A stretch of 64,000 nucleotides of DNA from Siphonodentalium dalli (GCA_032622095.1 CP136061.1:42351797-42415796); one strand, 5' to 3'; numbered from the stretch's first letter, positions 48,246-61,522 are shown. The notes: generated by a model from the sequence alone, not told the origin. Program-made: numbers and translations.

Positions 48246-48432
48246 CTAGCTTTCCCACTTGAGCGCTATATTAATTGCAGTGTAACTAACAAAGAAACAA
48301 AAGCACACGCACATATAATCAATTTATGACCCTTTCAATTAATTAACCTGCATATATACAATTATTACTACGCGAAATATCCCTAGCGCAGTATACATTA
48401 TAATGCGAATATTTATATCATATGTACATTAA

Positions 48433-48591
48433 CCCTTTCGTGACTGGAGCTTCCTAACAGTTTGCGAAAACCCTGTGCCAATGCATTCTCTTATATATGT
48501 GAGTTGCCCATAGGGCGCCTCACATATATAAGTGAATGCACTGGCACATGGTCTTTAATACTGCATCAGCGCAGCTCCAGTCATGAAAGGG
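48433..48591. mobile_element. piggyBac-like miniature element
   Basis: 159 bp, ends CCCTTTCGTGACTGGAGCT and AGCTCCAGTCATGAAAGGG inverted, flanked by TTAA (48429-48432) and TTAC (48592-48595, one change from TTAA). A large internal inverted repeat (TATATATGTGAG / CTCACATATATA) is centred at about 48512. Confidence 0.65.
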
Positions 48592-48595
48592 TTAC

Positions 48596-49559
48596 CGATA
48601 CATTTCGTACCTGACATGTGCAATCCGAGCTCAGGAATATATAAACCTGCCGCTAACCCGAAATATGAACATCAGTGAGGACGATACAGGTTCCCAAACC
48701 TATACTGTTATATACTATATGGTTCGTCAGGAATGCGTGACCGCTGTTTTGTGTGTCACATGTCTACTACTAGGAAACAATTCAATAGCTACGATATGTA
48801 TATAAGAATGCAGAGCACGAATTCGAATAAGCACGCAAAGACTCTTCTGGGTTGTCATATATTGGGAGCATACTTTTGTTGTTGTTAATCCTTGCTTTAT
48901 TAAATACAAGCAGCCCCCGTATGAAATGTTCAGTTACTATGTTCAACACTACATTTATCTTATTATCCAATTAAAGATAATGAATCCTTTTGAACTTGTA
49001 TTTTATGTCGCCTGGTTATATTTCCTGAATATCCCTCCAGATGAATAATAGACAATCCCAATGAATATTTACTTTTATAACTGATGGGCGAATCTATGTA
49101 GTACAGAGATGCGTGGTTAATATTATTGCCAGGTACGCGTTAGTGCTTATCTGCAAATTTCTGCGGTATGTATTGGCGTCTCGGAGCCGTTTCCCACACA
49201 GAGATAAGATTAGGTATACATCTGTGTATTGAGCAGCTCCCCAAGTCATATCATTTATTGTATACCTGCTAGAATGCAATAATGACAGACGAGGAGTCTC
49301 TAAAAAAAAACAGACAAAACACATAGCATGGCCCATTTACTTATAAATTTGCCTGAATGAATCTACGCTCTTCGTGTTCACATTGACTTACTGTAAGTAC
49401 TACCATATTGCTACACGTTTGGCGAATTAAAATAAGCGACGATGATAGTCTGTGGAACAAGGGCCGTACACGCCCATTCTCAAAAGCTCGGGCATTTATA
49501 AATACATATCTAATCCTTATAATATATATAGTTATTGTAATAATAATTTGAAGGATTAG
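48596..49559. other. Host noncoding sequence, no gene recognised
   Basis: Short ORFs only. 48985-49095 resembles 40985-41090. Confidence 0.4.
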
Positions 49560-49675
49560 TTGTTTTAACGGAATTCTGAGGTGGTCATTCGTGAAACCAA
49601 TATATTACAATCATGGGTATATAATATATGATCTTGAGCGCGTTACCATTTCTGACTATGGTTTTCTTGTTAAAT
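49560..49675 (+). repeat. Second copy of the cyclase promoter-like segment
   Basis: Inverse orientation relative to 43117-43250: AACGGAATTCTGAGG, CCAATATATTA, GTATATAATAT, GCGTTACCATTTCTGAC, ATGGTTTTCTTGTT. The frame after the ATG stops after seven codons, so no exon 1 follows; it is a remnant or a repeat. Confidence 0.55.
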
Positions 49676-50767
49676 ATATAGTGCGGTATATACGCTTTTT
49701 CTGGAGTGTATTGGATGTGGATAAAGCGACCACACTCGACCGATAACGCGGCCACCGTAGATTTATTATTGTAGCCGCCGTTGTAGATATATAAATTATG
49801 TACATTCAGATCGTCGTCCATAATATTTTTTCCGATTTAATGTGATTTTAAGTAGTTTTTATCGGACAAGTGGTTATTTAAGGCGGAAGTGAAAATATTT
49901 AACCCCTACGCTACATCGGATTCGCCATGCATATGATGCAAAACCACAAGGGGTAAACAGTACCGCCCCATGAGTCCAAACCAGACTGTTCACGCACTAT
50001 CGTTTAGAATAGACCCGTATGTACCAAATTTATATTCCCCAAGTCGGTTGTACGAGCGAAACCGGAACTTACTGCCGGTATACCGCCTTGCATGCATGTA
50101 GAAAAAACAAAATGGGCACCGACCAGACTTCCCCTAGCTGTCTGACATGAACGGAAAGAGATATATACTATATCATGCAGCGAATTGCTCCCTGCATCAA
50201 TGGGCGATCTGGCAAGTGAAGTTGCTAGCCAAGGCGGAAGTAGAAATATTAACCCCTACGCTACGGTCGGATTCGTCATATAGAGGTATACGTAAAACAC
50301 CGGTAAACACCAGTACATCCCTAGCCATCCGACCGTGTAAAGTAGTATTCTAATCGGATACCTATATGTATCGAATTAATATAATCGAGTTGCTAGTTCA
50401 TGCATACATAAGAACATTAAGCTATACGACTATATATGGTGACATGGGTGAACGATACTCAACTTGTCGTTGGCTCAATGCGATGAATACGTTTGACCTT
50501 TCAACGACCATCATCCAAATTGAAGTAAATTACATCACTGAGCTATAAAGTGTCAGTGAAATTTTCTTATTCAAAAGAAGGCACATGTATACCGACATGA
50601 ACATGTCGTCCGATGTGAGAAGCGCCATGCGTCAAGAAATAAAGGAATGTTCGGTGGCATTATGTCTTACTAATTGCATGGGTCCTTGAATTAGTAAACC
50701 TTCCAAATTGCTGTCGTCGATTACGCGATACATACAGGTATGTTACACTTCATTTTGTTATTAGCGA
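49676..50767. other. Host sequence with a diffuse dispersed repeat
   Basis: AAGGCGGAAGT…AACCCCTACGCTAC (segments near 49880 and 50230) occurs twice; parts resemble 55380-55430 and 54450-54540. No gene recognised. Confidence 0.4.
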
Positions 50768-50848
50768 GTTTGCGATTTCAAACGGGTACGGGTACCGGTA
50801 CGGGTACTGGTAGCTACCCGTACCGGTACACGTTTTGAAATCGCAAAC
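50768..50848. repeat. Foldback repeat with GGGTACCGGTAC core
   Basis: GTTTGCGATTTCAAA at the left and TTTGAAATCGCAAAC at the right, with GTACCGGTAC-type internal repeats and an 8-base centre. A one-sided remnant (CCGGTACCCGTACCCG … ATCGCAAACTCGCT) is at about 53899-53937. Confidence 0.75.
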
Positions 50849-52327
50849 TGTTTTACGGGTAGAATTAAGCATATCGACGGGTAATGTATGGTGAGCCAAT
50901 TGCAGCAAAATATATATGATAGAGAAATTGTTATCCGCATTCGACGTTATACTTGATGTTATGGTCATATGATGGACCTCTGCGAGGATAATGAATTGCA
51001 TTCACCTGCATGGGACGAGGCCAAAATGGAATGGATTGGCGTCTTTCTTTGACTCATTTTGGTAACATTTTCAATAATTGGCTTTCATTAGTAATTTCCC
51101 AGACCGTTCTAGTTTCGTCTAGAACAGATGGAATTTTCAGGCTGAGAAAATATGTTATGATAGCACAAATATACAATTACGCTAATTTAATAATCCAACC
51201 ATTATTCGGTGTAAAATATGTTGTTTTAGACACAGGGTCCAAGAATGTCATACATGCATGTACTTTTAGTCAGATATAAGACCGAAATTGCCCCTTACTT
51301 ATATTAGTTGGGGAATATATAGTCATATAATTGATACTTGGTTGGAATCTTTCGAAGGGTCTGGCAAGGGAATATTTATCCCAAGAACTCGGATATTTGT
51401 CTGGGTCTAAATCCGGATGTATAGGTAGAAAAATTAAACTTTGTTAAATATAAAGGGTGTTTAATGGTACAATATTCATTATATGGTTTGAATAAAGAGC
51501 GTCCAAGTTTGCTTCACTTGTATGCCAAACAAAGAAAACAGATAAAAGTCGCTCTGACGACGGTAAGATTGTGCTGAGTATGAGGTGTGTATATCAGTAT
51601 TTTGTGTCACTATCGGCCACTACAAATATACAACAGTCTTGAGGTTCAAATGCGCCATGTCCGCTCAAATGTCAAATATCTATATTAAAATGAGAAATCA
51701 GTCACCACATAATATATAATAACTGAACGGTTGTATTCAATCGTGTAACACATTCACGGTGTATTTATGCCCACGCACAAAGGGTCGATAGGGGACGTGG
51801 CGAGAGGGTTGGGGTGTTTCACCCCAACTTCTGTCAAATTGTTCAACAGTTGGAAATTGTATATACCTAACACACCAAACATACGTTGAAATTATTCTGT
51901 CATTCCGTATGATTTTCCAAAAATGTATTAGTGGGGATTTTTTTTATAGTTTTTGACCAACATTTGCAAATAACCTACTTTTGGTAGAAAGAATTCGGGC
52001 TATATGGCCAACAGTTATGTTGGAAATATCCAACAAATGTAAAGCTTGAGGAAAGTCTATAATTGATCAATTTTCATGTTCAGATTTCAAAACGTTCTCC
52101 CACCAGACCGAACCATGGTCGACCCGGTATGTCCTGGTCTATCCACATTCAGTGGCTCGTCAAAACTGATAATGAATTTGTTAAAAACAATATAGGGCGT
52201 GAATTTGCCTGGTGTTAGACCACTAGATGTTATGATTTTGCAATTTCCAGGTTCATATCTACAAAATTGTTCTCGTTCTGGTCGGCGAGGTGGACCCTTC
52301 GTTACATGACGTCTTTAACAAGACTAC
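50849..52327. other. Host noncoding sequence, no gene recognised
   Basis: Only short ORFs without features. 51800-51880 shares a block (CAACAGTTGGAAAT) with 41950-41990. Confidence 0.4.
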
Positions 52328-53328
52328 AGTCTCAGAGGCGGACTGGCCGATTGGGAGACCGGGAAATTTCCCGATGGACCGGAGGCCGGAAACATTCTGA
52401 TTCCACGTGATTTTCTATCAAGCGAGAATCCGAGGGGTTTTTTTTACGGTTTGGGGGGGGGGGTATATGTGGTTGGGCCGCCCAACCACAACTTGGGCCG
52501 CAAATGAAACCGACGTGGGCCGCCACATGTGTTGTTTAACCAGCCGTGTATCCAATAAGATGGTACTCTTCTCACATAAATTCATGAGGGCAGAGGCGGA
52601 CTGCATGGCCGATCGGGAGACCGGGAAAATTCCGGACGTGGGCCGCCATATGTGTTGTTTAACCAGCCGAATTGGCTAATCGTAATTTTGACATTAAATG
52701 AACTTGTCGGCATCATATAACACCACGTAAAGACCCCATTAATCTCGAGATTTTAACGGTAACTCCCAGCTGTAAATCCCAAAAAAATTCTTACGCACCC
52801 CTCCCCCAATTGAAATTTACAAGAAAATAGGAACGCTTCAGTTGATGCCAGTCTAGTTTATCGGATTCGAGATTTTCTTGTATAGTTTTCAAAATGTTCT
52901 CACCCCGGGCCGAACAACCACGAACAGCCCGGTGTGTCCTGGTCTCTTGTCCGTAGCCGTGTGCATTTGTCTGGAGTTAGACCGCTAGATGTTAGATTTT
53001 ATGTAATTTTTCAGGTAAAAATATCTGAATGGTCTCCTACCGGGAATATATAGAACCATGGTTTATGAATATATATGATATTAGACCAGAGGTGCAAATG
53101 GAATTATGCAAAAACATGTATTTGGTCTGCATCTGATTCAAGGGGGGGGGGGGTGCAAATGGAATTATGCAAAAATATGTATTTGGTCTGATTCTGATTC
53201 AAGGGGGGGGGGGGGGTGCAGTTGGAATTTTCCAAGGTGGACTGTGGACGCCCCCCCCCCCAAACAGATGGGCCGGTATTATATTAATTTCCCGGGCCGG
53301 TTTCTTGGCCCAGTCCGCCTCTGAGACT
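52328..53328. mobile_element. Non-autonomous DNA element with 19-bp terminal inverted repeats
   Basis: AGTCTCAGAGGCGGACTGG at 52328-52346 is exactly inverted at 53310-53328. The CAGAGGCGG end resembles hAT-type ends. An internal copy of the end sequence (CAGAGGCGGACTGCATGGCCG, shortened) near 52592 suggests a nested or duplicated element. Two G-runs and AT-rich filler; no transposase. No clean target duplication is visible. Confidence 0.65.
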
Positions 53329-54559
53329 ACTAATCCATTTAGAACAGACTAGAATAATATTCAGGACAGTGAAGGATCAGTTGGGGGAATCAGAGCCCAA
53401 CGGGGTGCATAATTGGAATTCCGCACAAACCTCTGTTTGGTGTGGTTCAATTGGTAGGGAATGTGAAGGTGGACACCCCTTCTCAACGCGGAGACCCTCT
53501 ATAATCACGTCCCTGTGCCGAGACTGCGTATAGCACCATCAAATAACTCTCTTAATCATAGCATGTCATTATTTGAGTGAAGACCGTTGTCAGTAAACAA
53601 ATCGGCGTTCCATAGTTATCTTAGTGCTAGAAGCCGCCTCGACACTTTGAACATAAAACATGGCTTAAATGACAAATGTATCAATGAGATTTGGCCACGT
53701 AATCGTGCAATAAATATATTAATACATAGCGGATTGTTATTTCATAGAACTAATGTACTTTTGAGTGAGAAAACTTTAGTGAAAGACCATGCACCAGTCA
53801 ACGAGATACATCTACCCGTTCCAAATCCCTATCGCTTTATGTGCTGCATTCAAAGTACGCAAATGACCGTGACGAATTCACCAATCTACCAGAATCTACC
53901 GGTACCCGTACCCGTCGAACGGGTATCGCAAACTCGCTATTGACACACATAACGAATTACCGTGATAAATATCAATGTTGTCGAGGGATATCAAGCGAGC
54001 CAATGTGGGTTCTTATCATAATGGAGCCTGCTTGAATGCGGTAACTTCGAATTGATCTCAACATATTAAGTGTGGTTCTATGTTTGTGATATCGTACCCC
54101 TACTTCTCGGGAATTATAATTTGTCGATTTCTGAGATTAGGTGAATCAATACAGTTCCAACATGCAGTATAGTCTAGTTTACGTACCAATCTAGTGCAAT
54201 ATGTCGCCTCAATTATCAACAAATCTTGAAAACTGTGCGATAATGAACACATATTGTGATATATGTGTAATTAATTGTCCGCGGTATAGGTAAATAACAA
54301 TACACGAAATGTAGGTTAATGGTCTCAGTCTGAATGGTGACAATTTTCAACGCAAATCCTGGATGTATATGGGAATATATACCTTGTTCGGTTTTACGTA
54401 CAATAGTACATGTACCTTCCGACCCCGGTCGTATAAAAAATGGTTAATATCTTCGGTATAAATTAGCAACTCGTTTCATATTAATTGGACGCAGATAGGT
54501 ATTCGATGCATGATTAGTATACTACTTCACCACTAGCCGTTTGGACTATACGGAAATTC
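53329..54559. other. Host noncoding sequence, no gene recognised
   Basis: The 118-aa frame at 53587-53943 has no family features and ends in the foldback-derived repeat, so it is not called. Confidence 0.4.
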
Positions 54560-55170
54560 TTTGATGTACGGTGTTAACCAAAAACAAATGTTGAAACTGC
54601 AGCGAATACAAAACACGCGGCCAGAGTGGTTTGTAAGAAAGATCCCACGCAAAGATCATATTACCCCGACATTGTTCACACTAGGTTGGCTTCAGTTTCC
54701 CAGCGGATTAAGTTCAAGGTGCTCACAATGACTCACAAGTCATAAAAAAACTGTGCACCACAATACCTCAATGAAAAAGATATGCGCATATGATACCAAC
54801 CAGGCATCTCAGATCAGAGGATTTAATGCTCATAGCGCTCCCGAAGGTTGACAGTACAGTTTCGGTGACATATCGTTTTCCATAGCCGGACCGACTCTCT
54901 GGAATTCTCTACTGTTGATCATCCGCAGCTGTCCTGGATATGATGAATTCAAAGGTCTTTCGAAAACTCATTTATCCACGGAATATTATTCTGAACATTT
55001 AGGCGTGGAACTAATGAACTGGCTTCCAATGCGGGCTACATAATTATCGCATGTTTGAACTGTAAATTTTGGAATTTGTTAATTTATTTTAATGTTGTCA
55101 AGCGCCTTGAAACCTCTGTGATATGTGCGCTATCCAAGAAATGTGTGATATGATGATATGCTATGATTCA
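54560..55170 (+). mobile_element. LINE fragment, reverse transcriptase C-terminus and 3' UTR
   Basis: In shifted frames the translation matches the end of CR1/L2-type ORF2 proteins (LQRIQN-R, HITPTLFTLGWL, TLWNSL). The 3' part has the GCGCCTTGAAA…GTGCGCTAT sequence and a TGATATGATGATATG tail typical of such elements. Multiple frameshifts; dead. It belongs to a different family from the LINE at 55813. Confidence 0.65.
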
Positions 55171-55812
55171 CTCGAACTGATGGCTATATGGAGGTCCGTG
55201 TGATACCCTCTGTGTATTTGCGTACATGATGAATCCGCTCGAGCTAGTACTATATTGATTTGGGGAATAGAAATGTGGTACATACGGGTCAACTTCAATG
55301 ATGCATGAATCATCTCGTATATATACGAACTCCTGTGAGCGGTACGGTCGGGTGTTACATGCAGCTTGTGTGTGTTTGCGTATCTGCTCTACCTGGCGAA
55401 TCCGACCGTAACATAAGGGTTAAGGACTTTGCTAACCAAATGTTCTCCAAATTTGATGTAGTCAAAATAAAGAATTATGTTAACTTTTATTAGTAACCCA
55501 TGGATGCAAAATTTTAAGAGTATAATTCATGGTGGATTATGTTAGAAATACTAAATATGAAATTTATAGAGGTTTACAAAATCTATTTTTTCGAACCCAA
55601 ATTCAACAAACACAAAGTCCATATCTCTAATAAAATATATGGGTATGTGTACTGCACACTGTGAAGAATGTGACAGTTTAGTGTTAATATATGTGGACAG
55701 TGGTGTGTTGTGAATCTCTTGTCAAACTATGTCACCAATCATGAGATATTATTCTCATGGGTCAACACCTGTTGTTCATAATCCCAGCTCGCTTGAGTGA
55801 GCTTTAACTTGA
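55171..55812. other. Host noncoding sequence, no gene recognised
   Basis: AT-rich; 55380-55430 resembles the dispersed repeat near 50230. Confidence 0.4.
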
Positions 55813-58800
55813 CCCATCAAATTCAGCTTCCAAACACCATTACTGAGCAATGAAATCTATAGGGCAGCTATTGGTATCTTCGATTCACCAAAAAGAAAGT
55901 CACATATCAAAATTGCAAAAAACGGCAGTCTGAATTTTGGAGCTTTCAGTCTATTGAGTCCTAGATATATATTTATGTTTACTCTTTTAATATTAATGTT
56001 ATCAGGAGATATTGAAATTAACCCTGGGCCTCCGCTATCGACAGTCAACAACACAATCTCCATTTTCCATTACAACGCGCGCAGTATATATCCGTAATAA
56101 ATTAGGAAAGATTTCAGACTTAATAAACGAGTATGATGTGTTATGTTTTACGGAAACCCACCTTGACCCGTCATACCCATCAAACCAGCTAGAAATCCCT
56201 GCATATAGTTCTCCCATCCGCGAAGACCGTGACTCTAATGGAGGGGGCATTTGCGTAATGTTTGCTGATCATCTCATTTTCAATCGGAAAACTGAACTAG
56301 AATTCGACTCATCGTGTCTATGGTTTGAAATCCACTCTAGAAAAACCCGCATTATACTCGGGGTATCCTATAGATCTGTGCCACAAATTATTGGGAACTA
56401 CTTGAATCCAAAATTTCTGACGCACTTGATAATTCAGAAAATGTAGTCATCACTGGCGATTTTAATTCCAATTTTTTGGACAGCTCCTCGAAGATCAAAC
56501 AAATAACAGATGGTTTCAGTATGAAAAATGTCATTACGGTTCCCACCAGAGTAACCAGCACATCAAGTACTCTCCTCGATCCCATTATTACCTCCAAGAT
56601 TATGCAAGTTCTAGACGCTGATACTTTAGACTTTGGGGTTTCAGACCATCTAGGTGTTTACGCTACAATATCTTTCGATAATACCCGGGCACCACCATTC
56701 GAAAGAAAGGTGTGGAATTATAGAAAGGCTAACTTTTCACATGCAAATAGCTTACTCGAATCAGTAGACTGGGATGATCTCATAAATCACACAACAGATG
56801 TAAATAAAGCAGTCGATAATTTCCATACGGAATTCTTATCTATAATGGAGAAAACAATCCCACAATCAACTGTAACAGTGAGAACATCAGACAAAATTTG
56901 GTTTAATTCAGACATTCGACGCGAGATAAAAAAGCGTGACAGAGTGAGAAAAAAAGCTCTGAAAACTAACAAACCGATATTATGGAGAGAGTACAAAAAT
57001 ATCCGAAATAAAATTAACAACAGGAAAAAACACGCGAAAATCAAATTCGACGAAAATTTGGAAGAGCGAATAAGAGAATCCTCCAACCCGAGAGACTTCT
57101 GGAGAATAATAAACTACCTCCTGAATAAGAAAAGATCTAAGACTATCCCTCCACTATATAGCTCCACGGGCAGCATAACAGCAAACGGCCACTCATATGC
57201 AACTAGTGATGCTGAAAAAGCAGTAATACTAAACAAGAGCTTCATTGCAAATTCAACCATTAATGACTCCAAACATAGCATCACAATCTTTCCGAAGCGT
57301 TGCAAAAACATAATGCCAAATTTGGTTTTTACAGAAACCGACGTAGAATCGGCTATCAAATCATTCAAGCTGAACAAAGCCCATGGACATGACGGGATAA
57401 GTGTTAGAATGCTCCGCGACACAGCAAAATCTATTGCACGACCACTGGTTCTTATTTTTAGAAAATCAATTAACACATCGAAATTCCCTGCAGCATGGAA
57501 GTTTGCAAACGTCATCCCTATTTTTCAAGAAAGATGATCCTGCTGATTCGAAAAACTATCGCCCAATTTCCCCTTTACCGTGCCTCGCCAAAATCTTCGA
57601 GAAAGTGGTTCTTAAACAGATGAGCGAATTCTTTATTGAAAACAAACTCCTGTACTTCCATCAATCGGGTTTTCTCCAAGGTCATAACACAACATATCAG
57701 TTAGTAGATTTATATCATAACCTGTGTCATTCCCTTGATAAAGGTTTATCTACTTGTTCTATATTTTGCGATATCTCTAAAGCATTCGAAAGAGTTTGGC
57801 ACAGGGGACTGATTCTTAAGTTGAGCGCTTATGGTTTAGAAGGAAACACATTATATTGGCTCGAAGACTACTTAAACAATAGAAAACAAAGAGTATTAGT
57901 CAATGGTGCTTATTCCGAATATGAGGTCATCCCTTCCGGTGTGCCACAGGGCTAGTTCCTTGGACCCTTCCTGTTCCTTGTTTATATCAATGACTTAGCC
58001 GACAATATAGAATCCGATACTAGTATGTATGCCGATGACACTTGCATTACGAACAGCCATTATGACATCAAATTATTAGAAACCGCTATGAATAGTGATA
58101 TTGAAAAAATATCGACATGGTCCCGAAAATGGTTGGTCAGCTTTAACCCGACAGAAACGTTTGGAATTTTCTACTCATTAATGACCCCGAAAACAAAACA
58201 CCAAGAACTTAAGTTCGCCGATGAAACAATATCGTTTGTTGACACGCATAAACACCTTGGTCTGGAACTACAGTCAAACCTCAATTGGAATGCCCATATC
58301 GACGGCCTGGTAAATCGGATTGCATCTCGATTAGCTCAACTAAGGCGCCTGAAGTACCAACTTGACAGAAAAATAATTGAAATTATCTATAAAACGTATA
58401 TACTACCCCTATTTGATTACTCAGACGTAATGTGGGACAGCGCACCGCAATATCCCCTGGATAAGCTCGATCGACTACACATTGAAGCTGGGCGGATAGT
58501 CAGTGGCATCACTCGCTCTGCATCTAATAACACAGTTCTGCAGGAAGTGGGGTGGCCTTCTCTCGATAGAAGGCGACAGATACACAAACTGCAACTAGTC
58601 TATAAAATAGTAAACGAACAAGCCCCATCCTAGCTAGCATCTACACTTCCCCCTAGAGCAAACGAGGTGTCGGGTTACAACTTGAGGCGACCCGGCAAAT
58701 TTTATTCATATTTCTGTAATACAGAACATTACAAAAAGTCTTTTTTTCCGTCGGCAACCACTGAGTGGAATAAACTTCCCAAAATAATCACTGACGTTGG

Positions 58801-59690
58801 CCAATTCTCTATATTTAAAACTAATTTGCAACTATTGGACCCCTCACCTGCCCCTCCTTTGTACTTCTACACAGGGCAACGAAAAAACAGTATCCTACAC
58901 TGTCGCATCCGAAATAGATGTAGCGAACTCCGCTATGATATGTTTAATAATTATATCTCCGATAGCCCTACAGGTGTGCTTCTGTGGAAATCCATCCGAA
59001 GACGCCTTTCATTTTTTTCTTTAGTTGCCCCTTGTATCAGTCTGAGCGAGTCGTCCTCGCTGATAAATTGACTCGCGAGTTCTGTTCGGAATACCATATA
59101 TCTCGTCCCAAAGTAATAAGAAACTGTTCGATATAATTCCGCAATATATTGCAGCAACAAAGCCTTTCGATAAATGAATTTAAAACAAAATATATCCTCA
59201 AGGAAGGACTTCAAATTGTCTTAGTATATGCACCGGTAAATATATGAACTACGCAGTTTAGTAATCTACTGGCTCCCTACTTATGGACCTACTCCCCCAT
59301 TCAATCACCAGTTCTCTGTAATTTTGACCTACCGTATGTACCGTCTTCCAGAGTAGCTGACCAACACATGAAGAAAATACCCCTTTGACAAAACCCTGCT
59401 CCGACATCAGTTAAGACGAACAAAAAATCACATAAACCCCACCAAATGTTATAGCTATCAAATCATCCATAACCCATATATAGCAATATGCTCTGGAAGG
59501 CACTACACCAATCACCATAAAATCACAAAATCATGCATGTAAATATGTTCAGCTGTCATCTTGTAAACATTTTGTATCTAAATCGATTGTATTGGGAGAG
59601 GGGCTTCATAAGTTGAAAAAACTTGTGCCCCGATCCCTTTTGTATTATATGCAAATAAAATACGTTTCAAGTCAATGAAATCTACCATTG
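55813..59690 (+). mobile_element. CR1-like LINE, degenerate
   Basis: One ORF2-type coding region (2A-like motif, AP endonuclease, reverse transcriptase, C-terminal Cys/His segment) followed by a 3' UTR ending GATCCCTTTTGTATTATATGC with AAATAAAATA. The 3' UTR is repeated inverted at 42289-42410. The left boundary is set at the first open codon of the 2A frame and is uncertain. Confidence 0.8.
55975..59071 (+). pseudogene. LINE ORF2 (endonuclease / reverse transcriptase), disrupted
   Basis: The N-terminus is hydrophobic (MFTLLILML) and runs into SGDIEINPGP at 56002-56031, a DxExNPGP 2A motif. The endonuclease has FTETHLDP, ITGDFNSNF and SDHLGVYATI; the reverse transcriptase has RPIS, SGFLQGHNT, FCDISKAFERV, SGVPQG and MYADD (58025 on). 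I see frameshifts near 56090 (4-base insertion), 56385 and 57527, and in-frame TAG stops at 57953-57955 and 58631-58633. Domain order fits CR1/Jockey-group LINEs. It cannot give a full product as it stands. Confidence 0.82.
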
Positions 59691-59716
59691 TAAACAACTG
59701 CTTCCAACCTAAAAAT

Positions 59717-60090
59717 TAAAGGTACTCAATCCGATAAAACTCCTCTCAATCACTATTTCAATGGCTTCGGGGGTCAAAAATATTTGATTCGAGTCGAGGA
59801 AGTCACCCATCAAAGCTCAGATTTTTTAGATATCGATTTTAGAAATCTATTATTTTTCATTATCGGGAATACTATCTGGCCCAGAACTCAGTCAAAATTG
59901 CGTTAAAATTACCACTTGATTTTAGAGTTATCCATCCTTGTCTGTTTGAATAGATTTGGAGTACACATCCAGAGCAGATTACGGCAGTTATTAGTACTCA
60001 TCTCGAGTTAATAACAAATTTCAAAAATCAATATCTAATAACTCTGAGCTTTGTTTGATGGGTTCCTCGAAAAATGGAAATAACAGTATT
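59717..60090 (+). repeat. Dispersed inverted-repeat element
   Basis: Starts AAAGGTACTCAATCCGAT; contains two facing copies of a block with TCAAAAATC/GATATC and TTGATGGGTTCCTCGA. Related inverse copy at 44931-45150 and end at 44358. Confidence 0.6.
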
Positions 60091-60949
60091 AATCGCTGTT
60101 AATTAACTGGCGTTGAACCGATTACAATGACCATATTATATTATATAATGTGTGCACCATAAAACTTTGTGTTAGCAGCTTGATCTGATGCATAATTCTC
60201 ATAAAACAGCCTCTTATAAAACGTCAATTGAAAAACAGTTTGTACCAACAACTCGGTGACAAGTACCTGTTGATGCGGTGAACAATACGTTTTGAGTCCC
60301 TACTGACTCGGTGTTAAAGTTTCCCAAACTTGGTATGTTTTCTTGAATTTAGGACACGTCGAACAGAATATAACCCAGGACTATAATAGGTCATTCAACG
60401 GCATAGGAAATTTTCTGGAACTGAGGGGTATTCAACCAATTTGGCCCACGTGACCGTCTTTTAAAAACATTTATTAGTTCCTTGCATGATTATATTTTAT
60501 GCAAGTTAATATTATTTTCCGACCCCCCCCCCCCCCGAAATAAGATGGCCGACTCTTTATCAACACCTTGGAGACGACAGTGAAGAACTCGAGTATGTAA
60601 AATTGTCACCAAACCACAACACAGGAAACAACGGATACGGGCGGTTGTCACATCCATGCAGGATTGATACCATTAATCCGCTTTTTCGAAAAGTAATAGG
60701 GAAATATTTGTGTCCGTGAACTGCAGGAATACGATGCGCGATTACCATCCAACTACACGTAAGAAGAGAAAACCATGCATAAACAGTAGAAATGTGCTAG
60801 CAATAGCTACATATACTTTCCCAATGCATAGAAAAAACCAACCTTGTGACAGAAGCTCCAGCATCTATACGAACAGTTCAGAGAAGAGTTACACCAACTG
60901 AACACGATTATGTATATATCCATATTTAGTCAGAATTATTTCCTCGGAC
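60091..60949. other. Host noncoding sequence, no gene recognised
   Basis: Short ORFs only; a C-run at about 60524-60536. Confidence 0.4.
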
Positions 60950-61515
60950 CAGGGGGGGGGGGGGGGGGGGGGGTGAACAAAAAAATTCCGGCACGTATGC
61001 CGGGGTGGGTGGGTGGTCAAAGCCACCAACAAGCAATTTTTTCCGCAACTAAAAAAAAAAATTCTGCTTGTTTTTTTTAGTGTTTTGGCAATGAGTTGGG
61101 CTTCAAAACCACTTTGAATGAGAGAAATAATGTATTCTAACTGGTAAACTGACTGCAGGCAGTTATCGTGTTGTATTTTGCTGCAAATTTTGAAATCCAA
61201 GATGGCCGCTGGCAGCCATGTTTTTTTTGGCCGAATGACCTCAAAATGACTCATTCCTATTTACATGTCCTTGTTAACATCCATGATAAATAGTATGCAC
61301 AGAAATTCATATACATCTGTTTACAGTGAATTCCCCCCCCCGCAAATCTCTGTTTTAGTGTTAAAAGGGGGGGGGGTGGGTGTCAGAAAATGGTCGGAAA
61401 AAACTGCCGTAAACGGAAAAAAATTTGGCGGTGGGGGTGGGTGGGTACAAAAAATGATCGAAAGGGAAAAAATGCTATACGTGCCCGAAAATTTTTTCCG
61501 ACCCCCCCCCCCCTG
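60950..61515 (-). mobile_element. hAT-like miniature element with poly-G ends (second copy)
   Basis: 566 bp starting CAGGGGGGG and ending CCCCCCCTG, flanked by CTCGGAC at 60943-60949 and 61516-61522. Internal sequence is the inverse of 45259-45787, including GAGTTGGGCTTCAAAACC and GGCCGAATGACCTCAAAATG. Confidence 0.78.
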
Positions 61516-61522
61516 CTCGGAC

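Noticed and set aside
48049-48329. ORFs of Tyr-Ile repeats
   Set aside because: Translation of a TA microsatellite.
53587-53943. 118-aa plus ORF as a gene
   Set aside because: No family feature, and its C-terminus is encoded by the foldback repeat.
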